In this document: positions 15,526-22,146 of the stretch, piece after piece
Position numbering within the stretch: position 1 is the first letter of the stretch
Layout: every line of letters starts with the position of its first letter
Source: Spirochaetes bacterium ADurb.Bin215
GTDB taxonomy: Bacteria > Spirochaetota > Spirochaetia > Treponematales > Treponemataceae
Assembly: GCA_002070025.1 (NCBI GenBank)
Contig: MWCL01000016.1
Span: forward strand, 1 to 35,318
Length of the DNA stretch: 35,318 nucleotides
Direction of reading: 5' to 3'
Translations under genes and position numbers: made by a program
The notes under the pieces: generated by a model
Seen by the model: the letters and a program-made list of their open reading frames with translations, nothing else
The model's database searches: none
What the model was told of the DNA's origin: nothing

Positions 15526-15777
15526 CTACAGTTTTGCCAGTGTTGATTTGACGGTAACGCCCTCGATCATGCCGATCTTGCCGGTCAGGGCTCCGATTCG
15601 ATCAGTGGTGGCGTCTACCATGAGTGTGATGAGGTTGAGGTTTCGTTCGTGATACGGCAGGCCCATTCGTCCGATTATCATGTCGGCAAAGGGGGCGAGC
15701 GTTTCATTGACGAGATTGGCTGTTTCGCTTCTGTCGCGGATGATGATCGCGATAACGCCAACGGCTCTTTCTTCCAT
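15526..15777 (-). CDS. TM1266-type iron-only hydrogenase system regulator
   Basis: This small protein (83 residues) belongs to the family known as iron-only hydrogenase system regulator, a short ferredoxin-like ACT/NikR-type fold typically next to hyd maturation genes. Signature stretches are VGVIAIIIRDR, FADMIIGRMGLPY, LITLMVDATTDRIGALTGKIG and a final VTVKSTLAK. No DNA-binding domain is present, so direct DNA regulation is not evident. The ATG at 15777 has GGAGGG (15783-15788 on the complement) 5 nt upstream, which rules out the longer start at 15831. First gene of the hyd operon. That Shine-Dalgarno can pair with upstream leader sequence (see the leader entry). Confidence 0.82.
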   Translation of the reverse strand: MEERAVGVIAIIIRDRSETANLVNETLAPFADMIIGRMGLPYHERNLNLITLMVDATTDRIGALTGKIGMIEGVTVKSTLAKL

Positions 15778-15921
15778 AAAGACCCTCCAATGTATTCTGC
15801 GGAGGGGCCGCGGGCGTATCTTTGCAGGCACAGCACGGCCGGAATACGGCGGTGTGCGGAATAAAGATTCTGGCTCCCGGCCCTTGGCTTCAGAATCGGC
15901 TCTGCCTCATCCTGACCGCAG
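15778..15921 (-). promoter_or_regulatory. Structured 5' leader of the hyd operon: candidate riboswitch
   Basis: Reading the minus strand. P1: 15916-15920 pairs with 15855-15859 (TGCGG/CCGCA). It encloses P2: 15891-15897 with 15866-15872 (GATTCTG/CAGAATC). P3: 15836-15840 with 15806-15810 (GGCCG/CGGCC). P4: CCCTCC (15801-15806) pairs with the Shine-Dalgarno GGAGGG (15783-15788) over a 12-nt loop. CTGCGG at the 5' end (15916-15921) could instead pair with CCGCAG (15797-15802), which would break P4. These exclusive pairings are what a translational switch needs. I could not match it to a known riboswitch class. Confidence 0.45.
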
Positions 15922-15925
15922 GTGG

Positions 15926-15952
15926 TATATAAAAAGCATACTATATAGTTAA
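15926..15952 (-). promoter_or_regulatory. Candidate promoter of the hyd operon
   Basis: TATATA (15926-15931) on the minus strand would place the transcript start near 15919, close to the 5' base of the leader's outer stem. The -35 is weak (TTAACT at 15947-15952, 15-bp spacer). Confidence 0.35.
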
Positions 15953-15983
15953 AAAAATATCAATATACAGAAGAAATGTTGAA

Positions 15984-16012
15984 TTGTGAAATACACAAAA
16001 GAGGGGTATACT
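15984..16012 (+). promoter_or_regulatory. Promoter of the FHA-phosphatase-kinase cluster (leaderless)
   Basis: TTGTGA (15984-15989), a 17-bp spacer and TATACT (16007-16012) stand six bases before the ATG at 16019. There is no Shine-Dalgarno at normal spacing. Confidence 0.6.
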
Positions 16013-16018
16013 TTCCCT

Positions 16019-16363
16019 ATGGCAGACGAAACCATTATAACGACGAGTAAAATAGGACAGCGGCTGGATTCCATCGTCAAGAAGGAACAGGTGTCTTTTC
16101 TCATGTTTGACAAAGCCCATATTCCGCTGGTAAGTAAAATTACCATCGGACGCGATACGAGCAACGATGTGGTTATCGACAACAAGCTCGCGAGCAGGCA
16201 TCACGCGATCATCCAGAAAATCAAGGATGACTACTTCCTCAAGGATATGGGCAGTACCAATGGAACCTTTCTCAACGGAGAAAAAGTTCCCGCGGACAAG
16301 TATGTCAAACTAGGGCATAACGACACCATTACCATCGGCAAGACGAATCTGGTAATTTCCTGA
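16019..16363 (+). CDS. FHA domain protein
   Basis: The protein (114 residues) is almost entirely one forkhead-associated domain, which binds phosphothreonine peptides. The motifs are IGRDTSNDVVI (GR of strand 3-4 loop), ASRHHAII (conserved S-x-x-H) and DMGSTNGTFLNG. It begins the cluster with a PPP phosphatase (13 bp downstream) and a Ser/Thr kinase, so it most likely reads that kinase's phosphorylation. A GTG at 15986 could start the frame, but it lies inside the promoter spacer; ATG 16019 is six bases after the -10 box and is preferred. Confidence 0.85.
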   Translation: MADETIITTSKIGQRLDSIVKKEQVSFLMFDKAHIPLVSKITIGRDTSNDVVIDNKLASRHHAIIQKIKDDYFLKDMGSTNGTFLNGEKVPADKYVKLGHNDTITIGKTNLVIS

Positions 16364-16375
16364 CCGGGCAGTCTC

Positions 16376-17368
16376 ATGGGCATACCGGTTAAACACCTCG
16401 AAACCATCTGCTTCCGGGAAGAACTCCCCGAAAAGAAGCGATTTGATGCCCTCGTTGAAGCGGCCCGAACCGCCATGGAGGCCACTGATCCGCTTGTCCG
16501 CCCCCGCGACCGGAAGGGTTTCGCCGGCGGGTTTGTGCGTTTATCCGGCCCGGTACCAACGATAATCGTTCCCGATCTCCATGCGCGCCGGGAATTCCTC
16601 CTCAACGTAGTACGGTACCGCTATTCTGGAGAAACAACAGTTCTTGAAGGCCTTGCAACCGGTGCGGTGCGGGTTGTCTGCGTGGGAGACGCATTTCATT
16701 CGGAACAGCGCTGCCGGTTCCGGTGGCTGGCCGCGTATGAGGAATACCGCGCGGGAATTCTGGACGGCCCGTCGCTCACGGCGGAAGTTGCGGACAGCAT
16801 GGGCCTCATGGAAATGATCATGGAATGTATTGTCGCGTTTCCGGAAAATTTCTTTTTTCTCAAGGGAAATCACGAAAACATTCTGAATACCGACAAAAAT
16901 GGCAATCATCCGTTCAGAAAATACGCGGAAGAGGGAGAAATGTTTTACCGGTTTTTTTTGAGCCGGTTCGGAAAAGCGTTTACAACCCGGTATGCACGGT
17001 TCGAAAACACCTTCCCCCTTTGCGTGGTCGGGGACCGCTATATGGTTTCCCATGCCGAACCGGGGCGTTTTTACGATGAACCTTCCATAATAAACGCGCG
17101 GCTTGACCCACGGTTGATCAGGGATTTTACCTGGACCGGAAACGGGGACTCGGAAGAAGGGACTGTTGAACAAATGCTTGCGGTATTTTTGCCCGATGTT
17201 CCGGACGCGCTCTATTTCGGCGGGCACCGGCCGGTCGCAAATTCATACGCGCTTCGGGCGTCGGGGCGTTATGTGCAGATTCACGATCCGTATTCCGGTC
17301 AGGTTGCTTTCGTTCCGCCGGACCGGCCTTTTGATTTTACTATTGATATGAGGAGTGTAGAGCCATGA
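16376..17368 (+). CDS. PPP-type serine/threonine phosphatase-like metallophosphoesterase
   Basis: A 330-residue calcineurin-like protein. The metal-binding motifs are IVPDLHARREFL in place of GDxHG, VCVGDAFHSEQR in place of GDxVDRG, FLKGNHENI (GNHE), YMVSHAEPG and FGGHRP. The second motif keeps GD but loses the usual DRG, so substrate handling may differ from the typical PP1/PP2A-like enzyme. Position between an FHA protein and a Ser/Thr kinase suggests it reverses that kinase's phosphorylation. The stop overlaps the kinase ATG (ATGA at 17365-17368), indicating translational coupling. Activity is inferred. Confidence 0.8.
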   Translation: MGIPVKHLETICFREELPEKKRFDALVEAARTAMEATDPLVRPRDRKGFAGGFVRLSGPVPTIIVPDLHARREFLLNVVRYRYSGETTVLEGLATGAVRVVCVGDAFHSEQRCRFRWLAAYEEYRAGILDGPSLTAEVADSMGLMEMIMECIVAFPENFFFLKGNHENILNTDKNGNHPFRKYAEEGEMFYRFFLSRFGKAFTTRYARFENTFPLCVVGDRYMVSHAEPGRFYDEPSIINARLDPRLIRDFTWTGNGDSEEGTVEQMLAVFLPDVPDALYFGGHRPVANSYALRASGRYVQIHDPYSGQVAFVPPDRPFDFTIDMRSVEP

Positions 17369-18990
17369 TCGCGTTACCGGACAAGATCGGGAAGTACAAA
17401 ATTGTTTCGTTGGTAGCCCGCGGCGGTATGGGTGCCGTGTACAAAGCGTTGCACCCAACCCTGAAACGACATGTCATCATAAAAAAACTGACGATTCGGG
17501 GCAATGCCGCGATTACCGAGCGGTTCAAACGTGAAGCGCAGATTCTCCTGGATTTGAACAATCCCCACATCGTGCATTTCTATGATTACTTCAAGGAAGG
17601 TTCGGCTCATTACATCGTCCTTGAATTTGTGGACGGGCTTTCCCTGGACAAGCTTCTCAAGCGGAAAACACGGTTTTCAGGTGAAATGGCCCTGCTCATT
17701 TTTTACGACGCCTGTCTGGCGCTCAAGTATGCCCATGATCACGGTATCGTTCACCGGGATATAAAACCGGGGAACATTCTCATTTCCCGCCGGGGCGAGG
17801 TAAAGCTAGCCGACTTCGGTATCGCCTCGGGCGGTGAAGACGAAGAATCAGCAGACCTGACCTCGAGCGGGGTAACGCTCGGAACGCCTTCGTACATGCC
17901 GCCGGAGCAGTTTTCCGACAGCAGTACGGTAGACAAGCGGGCGGATATTTACGCGATGGGCGTAATGCTCTACGAAATGGTAACCGGCGTAAAACCGTTC
18001 CCCGGTGCTTTTTCGCCCGAAACCCTGGCGTCAATTCAGCGGGGAAAATATCCCTCTCCCGGACGGTTGGCGCCCGGGCTTCCTCCGGTTGTATGCCGCC
18101 TTTTACGGAAAATGATCCGTCCCGATCCCGACAAACGATTCCAGGACATGGCGCCGGTAATCCGTATTCTCAAGCGCTTTCTGTCCCGCTACAATACCCA
18201 CCAGATCCGCACGGTCATGGTCAAAAACATGCTGACCGATCAGGTTGCGGAACCGCAATTTCTTCCGAGAAACCGGCTGCTGCTCAAGATTTCTTCCGCG
18301 ATTCTCGCCGCGGTCCTTTTTGCGGGTGTGGTGTTTTTTGCCTGGAGGGAGGGTTTGATTCACCGGTTCTTGCTGAGAACCTGGTATACGCCGGTAACGG
18401 TGACCATGGACTTGCCCAACACGGTACCGGCTTCGGCCGATCAGGTGTTCCGGGTGTTTTTCTTCCTGAATGACGCTGATTCGATCCCCGAAGTTCCCGG
18501 TACCCAACGTACGCTCGACTTTGTGGATGAACGTCCGCTTTTAACCCGTATCGTTGATGGTGAAGTATCCACCCCTGGCGGAAAATTGGTCCGCCCCCTG
18601 GCCGCGCGTCCGGTTTGGCTCAAGAGCGGAGCGTACCGCGTAAAGATAACCATGGGGCCGCGTATCTGGTGGCGGTCTCTTGTCGTGGATAAGGATGATG
18701 AAACCGTTCATATCGACTTTGGCCGGGTTGTTCAGCGAAGCATCCGGCTCAGCACCCTTGCTCTTGACGCGCGGTCGGGTAAAAGACTTTCCGATGCGGT
18801 GTTCAGCGTGTTGTACAAGCGGGACTGGGTACCGATAGAGTCTCTTGACCGTGAGGTGCTTACCAGCGGAACAGTCTGGAAAATCCGCGCCTGGGCGGAG
18901 GGCTATGTACCGGAAATATTCTCGCTGAAAATAGAGTGGTTCCAGGACGAGCTGGATATCAGCGCGACGCTGGTGCCCGCGGAAAAGTGA
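17365..18990 (+). CDS. Membrane-anchored Hanks-type Ser/Thr protein kinase
   Basis: The product (541 residues) has a complete N-terminal kinase domain (about 8-275): Gly loop ARGGMGAVY, lysine in IIKKL, catalytic HRDIKPGN, DFG in LADFGIASG, activation-segment GTPSYMPPEQ and an APE-region equivalent. A hydrophobic segment at about 302-325 (LLLKISSAILAAVLFAG and following) is the only membrane span. The C-terminal part of about 210 residues would therefore be outside the cytoplasm; it has no PASTA repeats and looks like a beta-rich carrier or sensor domain of unknown ligand. It is coupled to the phosphatase gene upstream and lies 7 bp before an unknown gene. Confidence 0.93.
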   Translation: MIALPDKIGKYKIVSLVARGGMGAVYKALHPTLKRHVIIKKLTIRGNAAITERFKREAQILLDLNNPHIVHFYDYFKEGSAHYIVLEFVDGLSLDKLLKRKTRFSGEMALLIFYDACLALKYAHDHGIVHRDIKPGNILISRRGEVKLADFGIASGGEDEESADLTSSGVTLGTPSYMPPEQFSDSSTVDKRADIYAMGVMLYEMVTGVKPFPGAFSPETLASIQRGKYPSPGRLAPGLPPVVCRLLRKMIRPDPDKRFQDMAPVIRILKRFLSRYNTHQIRTVMVKNMLTDQVAEPQFLPRNRLLLKISSAILAAVLFAGVVFFAWREGLIHRFLLRTWYTPVTVTMDLPNTVPASADQVFRVFFFLNDADSIPEVPGTQRTLDFVDERPLLTRIVDGEVSTPGGKLVRPLAARPVWLKSGAYRVKITMGPRIWWRSLVVDKDDETVHIDFGRVVQRSIRLSTLALDARSGKRLSDAVFSVLYKRDWVPIESLDREVLTSGTVWKIRAWAEGYVPEIFSLKIEWFQDELDISATLVPAEK

Positions 18991-18997
18991 GGACGCC

Positions 18998-19501
18998 ATG
19001 GCAACAAAAAAAGCACCGGTAAAGAAAACTGCCCGCGATGTTTTGGCCGCCGAACTCCGGTCCATGATGAAGAATCTCGACGAGGAAGGGCTCGCCTTTC
19101 TGGTGGAACAGGCTCGGGTTCATCTGCATAACATGAACGTGATTCGCCTTGAAGAGGAACTGGCCGCGGCCTCCCGGAGCGATAAAAAAGGTGCCGCGAA
19201 AAAATCGGCAAACCGGCTTCCTGCGGCCGATTTCCGGATTGACCGTTCACCGAGCGGGGCGACCTACCACATCATCAGCGGCGGCAAGTGGAAGATGTTT
19301 ACGGATGAAGAAATGCTTACGATGGTAAAAATAGCCCAGTCAAAAGATACCCTGCTTGAAGTTTCGCACCGGCTCTGGGACTGGCTTGCCCGTGAGCGTC
19401 CAGACGCGTTTGAGGATCTTGATCTTGAAGATCACCATGACCCGCGTATCAAGGAACTCGTAAAACTGCTCAGGAAGAAATTCGCCGTCAGGAAAAACTG
19501 A
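18998..19501 (+). CDS. Uncharacterised protein of the kinase cluster
   Basis: I do not recognise this 167-residue protein. The N-terminal third is Lys/Ala-rich and probably helical (MATKKAPVKKTARDVLAAEL), with a Lys/Ala-rich stretch again near 62-72 (KKGAAKKSA). The centre has an ordered-looking motif, TYHIISGGKWKMFTDEEM, and the C-terminus is acidic then basic (EDLDLEDHHDP, then KLLRKKFAVRKN). There is no signal peptide or membrane segment. It is 7 nt downstream of the kinase stop (AGGACGCC ahead of the ATG gives a weak Shine-Dalgarno), so it could be a substrate or partner. It overlaps the convergent yfcE-like gene by 14 bp. Confidence 0.75.
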   Translation: MATKKAPVKKTARDVLAAELRSMMKNLDEEGLAFLVEQARVHLHNMNVIRLEEELAAASRSDKKGAAKKSANRLPAADFRIDRSPSGATYHIISGGKWKMFTDEEMLTMVKIAQSKDTLLEVSHRLWDWLARERPDAFEDLDLEDHHDPRIKELVKLLRKKFAVRKN

Positions 19502-20036
19502 GCGGCGGCAGGATATCTGTTCCATCGAGTGATTTTATCGTGATACCGCTATCGGTAATGAGCGCGTAGCCGCCGCCGAGTTCCGATTTGGGAAGCGGAA
19601 GAGAGCCCGGGTTTACTACAATTATGCCGTTTTCCTCTTTCAGAACCGGGACATGCGTGTGTCCTGATATGAACACATCTCCGGCGGAAAGGGGCGGATG
19701 GTCTTTTTCGGTATAGATGTGTCCGTGCGTTACCAGGCAGCGTCGTCCGGCCGTGAAAAAAACAAGGTAGTCGCCGAGGCAGGGAAATGAAAGGAGCATC
19801 TGGTCAATTTCGCTGTCGCAGTTGCCGCGGACGCCGAGTACCCGGTCCGCATACCGGTTGATATGTTCAGCGAGCGATTGCGGATCATATCCGTCCGGTA
19901 TGGGATTCCGGGGACCGTGGTTGAGGTAGTCGCCGCAGAGGACAAGATAATCGGCTTTTTCCCGTTCAAAAGCTTCTGCAGCCCGGGCAAATGCCGGCGC
20001 TGAACCGTGCAAGTCTGAAATGATAAAAAACTTCAT
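19488..20036 (-). CDS. yfcE: YfcE-type phosphodiesterase (metallophosphoesterase)
   Basis: This 182-residue protein is a short cytoplasmic metallophosphoesterase. The metal ligands appear in order: ISDLHGS, CGDYLNHGP, GVRGNCDSE, VTHGHIY and SGHTHVP, then NPGSLPLPKS. This is the pattern of YfcE/MJ0936, which hydrolyse phosphodiesters in vitro; the natural substrate is unknown. GGAAGGAGG before the ATG gives a good ribosome site. It starts 18 nt after the argC stop, so the two are likely co-transcribed with no obvious pathway link. Confidence 0.88.
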   Translation of the reverse strand: MKFFIISDLHGSAPAFARAAEAFEREKADYLVLCGDYLNHGPRNPIPDGYDPQSLAEHINRYADRVLGVRGNCDSEIDQMLLSFPCLGDYLVFFTAGRRCLVTHGHIYTEKDHPPLSAGDVFISGHTHVPVLKEENGIIVVNPGSLPLPKSELGGGYALITDSGITIKSLDGTDILPPLSFS

Positions 20037-20054
20037 GGATCCTCCTTCCGGATA

Positions 20055-21002
20055 CTACCAGGTGAGTCCTGTTTTCTCGTCGACTCCGAGGCGGATATTC
20101 ATGCACTGAACCGCCGCGCCCGAAGCGCCCTTGCCAAGATTGTCCAGGCGCGAAGCGAGAACCGCCTGTGTGTCGTTGCCGAACACAAAAAGGTCAAGGC
20201 GGTTGGTTTCATTGCAGCCCATGGGGTGAAGATAATTGTCTTCAAGGGAATTTTCTCCCGCGAAGGGCATGACCCGTACGAATGTTTCTCCCCGATAGTG
20301 GTCTTCAAGAAACGCGTGAAGTTCCTGCGCTGTTTTCCTGATCCCGGCAAGCTGCAGGGGAACAGTAACGAGCATGCCTTTGTAAATGTTCGCGAGAACC
20401 GGGGTAAAAACCGGCGGAGCGGCGAGCCCCGCGCGCATGGTTACTTCCGGAAGATGCTTGTGGGTAAGCCCGGTTGCGTACAGCCGGGGCGCGTTCACCG
20501 TGTCGCGGCCGGCAATTTCCTGCTCATAATAGGCAATCAGTTTTTTCCCGCCGCCGCTGTAGCCGGTGAGCGACTGGAAGCTGAACGGATAGTCTGCCGG
20601 AATCATGCCGCCCGCGATGAGCGGCGTAACAGGGACAATAAATCCTGTCGCATGGCAACCGGGAACGGAAATGCGCCGGCTGTTTTGTATGCGTTCCCGC
20701 TGGTTTTTCGCGAGTTCGGGTATTCCGTAAACCCAGTCGGGATTGGTACGGTGCGCGGTGCTCGCGTCGATAACGCAGGTGGTATCGTTATCAACAAGCG
20801 ACACTGTTTCTCGCGCCGCGTCGTCCGGGAGGCAGAGAAAAACAATATCCGCTTCGTTCGCGAGACGTTTTCGTTCAGCGGGATCTTTCCGCTTGTCCGG
20901 ATCTATGCGCAGCAGTTCCAGATCGGGCCGCTTTTCAAGCCGCTGGTAAATTTCGAGTCCTGTGGTGCCTTCCTGACCGTCGACAAAAATCTTGTGCTTC
21001 AT
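20055..21002 (-). CDS. argC: N-acetyl-gamma-glutamyl-phosphate reductase (type 2 ArgC)
   Basis: The enzyme carries out the NADPH-dependent reduction of N-acetylglutamyl phosphate to the semialdehyde, step 3 of arginine synthesis. At 315 residues it is the short, type 2 form. The dinucleotide-binding start is FVDGQEGTTGLEI. IVFLCLPDDAA and VIDASTAHR follow, and the catalytic cysteine is in SVPGCHATGF, with the C-terminal GKGASGAAVQ element. The ATG at 21002 fits the family N-terminus and lies 7 nt after a TATTCT box; an ATG at 21038 would lie within the promoter. No other arginine gene is in the window. Confidence 0.93.
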   Translation of the reverse strand: MKHKIFVDGQEGTTGLEIYQRLEKRPDLELLRIDPDKRKDPAERKRLANEADIVFLCLPDDAARETVSLVDNDTTCVIDASTAHRTNPDWVYGIPELAKNQRERIQNSRRISVPGCHATGFIVPVTPLIAGGMIPADYPFSFQSLTGYSGGGKKLIAYYEQEIAGRDTVNAPRLYATGLTHKHLPEVTMRAGLAAPPVFTPVLANIYKGMLVTVPLQLAGIRKTAQELHAFLEDHYRGETFVRVMPFAGENSLEDNYLHPMGCNETNRLDLFVFGNDTQAVLASRLDNLGKGASGAAVQCMNIRLGVDEKTGLTW

Positions 21003-21009
21003 GGAAAGA

Positions 21010-21038
21010 AGAATACCGGATTGACGGACGATGCGCAA
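21010..21038 (-). promoter_or_regulatory. Candidate promoter of argC-yfcE (leaderless)
   Basis: TTGCGC (21033-21038), a 17-bp spacer and TATTCT (21010-21015) on the minus strand, 7 nt before the ATG. Confidence 0.45.
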
Positions 21039-21056
21039 TATTGAAAACAGAGCGTA

Positions 21057-21573
21057 TCAGAACTCCCAATCGAAGGTTAATCCGTTTTCCAGTTGTAATG
21101 AATGGGAATAAAAAGGCTCATCGGTATACCCGAAAAAGTACTTTGCTTTCAGCGAGTACAGAGGGGTGAATTGCTTTTTCAGGGATACATCCGGTATGAA
21201 GTATACTACTTCAGACTCGTGATAGTATCCGCCACGGAGACGGGCTGAAGCGATTGTTGTATCCGTTTCATGGAAGAGTTCGATGTAGCCATCCTGACCG
21301 AGTTCGCCATCCTCATTGGTTGAAAGACCGTACACCATTTCCGCATATACACCCGGCATGAATATCCAGACGAGTCCGGGCTGAACGAGCGTACGTAATT
21401 CATACTGTGTTTTGGTTACGCGTACCTTCGCGAGCGGTATGATTGTATCCGACCAGTAGTACAGCAGCGTGTTTTCTGTTTCAAAAACATAGTTGTCGTT
21501 GCTGTATCCAACGTAACTCACATCCAGGATATTCCTGAAGTTGAACGATTGTGCCGAAAGAACGGCGGACCAT
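21057..21573 (-). pseudogene. C-terminal remnant of a beta-barrel-like outer membrane protein
   Basis: From about 21573 down to the stop at 21057 the frame encodes alternating, aromatic-rich strands (FNFRNILDVSYVGYS, LRTLVQPGLVWIFMPGVY, ARLRGGYYHESEVVYFIP). The chain closes with ENGLTFDWEF, a typical outer-membrane barrel end with terminal Phe. There is no start codon with a ribosome site and no signal peptide. The upstream part of the open frame (to 21728) is the other-frame reading of the ODP remnant. This looks like the tail of a gene whose front was deleted. Confidence 0.6.
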
Positions 21574-22023
21574 GATGCATCCAGGACAGTGGCAATACGG
21601 AGCCGGCAGGAACCGCAAGGTCCTGCCGCTGGAGAACGACCATTGCCAGCTGTTTTCTGAAACAAGATAGGGCTCATTCTGTATACCGTAGTAGTGTACC
21701 AGCACGGAAGTTCTCCAGTGCATGGCAACCGGTGCCGTTACGCCGCTTTGGTAAAACTCGGTAATTGACCCGCAAATGTCCGGGTCCTGATGATGGGCGA
21801 TTATTAGTGAAATCTTCTCAAGAGGGAGCAGGGATGCGACCGCGTCGCGTACATACGAAAAGTCGATGATTGATCCGGGATCTATCAGAACAGCTTCATC
21901 TCCGTCTATGACGAGATACGGATTGCAGTCAATCGAGTCATCGTCAAAACGTTTTCCAACCCAGTATATTCCGGAGGCAATTTCGACCGGCTGCGGATTA
22001 TTCACAGTTTCTTTGATCTTCAT
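21571..22023 (-). pseudogene. Truncated ODP-type (oxygen-binding diiron) metallo-beta-lactamase gene
   Basis: The reading begins at ATG 22023 (MKIKETVN) and matches the MBL domain related to flavodiiron proteins, found in ODP oxygen sensors known from Treponema. The matching pieces are GIYWVGKRF, CNPYLVIDGDEAVLIDPGS, IIAHHQDPDICGSI (the HHQDPD variant of the metal motif) and FLPAPYCHCPGC. About 150 residues in, the similarity stops where the family would continue into the TYD...LFS...DLFG region. The frame then runs through 29 unrelated codons to 21481, which belong in another frame to a beta-barrel protein. A deletion that joined two genes is the simplest explanation. Confidence 0.65.
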
Positions 22024-22029
22024 GCTGAA

Positions 22030-22035
22030 AGTATA
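22030..22035 (-). promoter_or_regulatory. -10 box of the ODP remnant (leaderless)
   Basis: TATACT on the minus strand, six bases before ATG 22023. The stretch TATACTTTCAGCATGAA is nearly identical to that of the ferredoxin-like gene at 29550-29566 (one mismatch). Confidence 0.45.
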
Positions 22036-22067
22036 GTCTCTGCTCCCTCGTTTGGTAAAATGGGAGT

Positions 22068-22096
22068 CCGGACGGTCTTCCGTCCGGCTTTTTTTT
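22068..22096 (+). terminator. Rho-independent terminator in a divergent intergenic region
   Basis: CCGGACGG (22068-22075), loop TCTT, CCGTCCGG (22080-22087), C and eight T. It faces the plus strand, but no plus-strand gene lies upstream for 2.5 kb. The promoter of the next gene starts right after the T-run, so it may insulate that gene from antisense read-through. Confidence 0.85.
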
Positions 22097-22097
22097 C

Positions 22098-22126
22098 TTG
22101 CGTTTCCCTGTTTATTCCTGTACGAT
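22098..22126 (+). promoter_or_regulatory. Promoter of the MBL/cNMP-binding gene
   Basis: TTGCGT (22098-22103), a 17-bp spacer and TACGAT (22121-22126), 20 nt before ATG 22147. The leader would be about 13 nt with no Shine-Dalgarno. Confidence 0.45.
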
Positions 22127-22146
22127 GGTGTAAAGTAAATACGTAC

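Noticed and set aside
15855-15921. The hyd leader structure read as a plus-strand riboswitch for the FHA gene
   Set aside because: The FHA gene has its own promoter downstream of this segment, at 15984-16012, so the RNA would not be part of its transcript.
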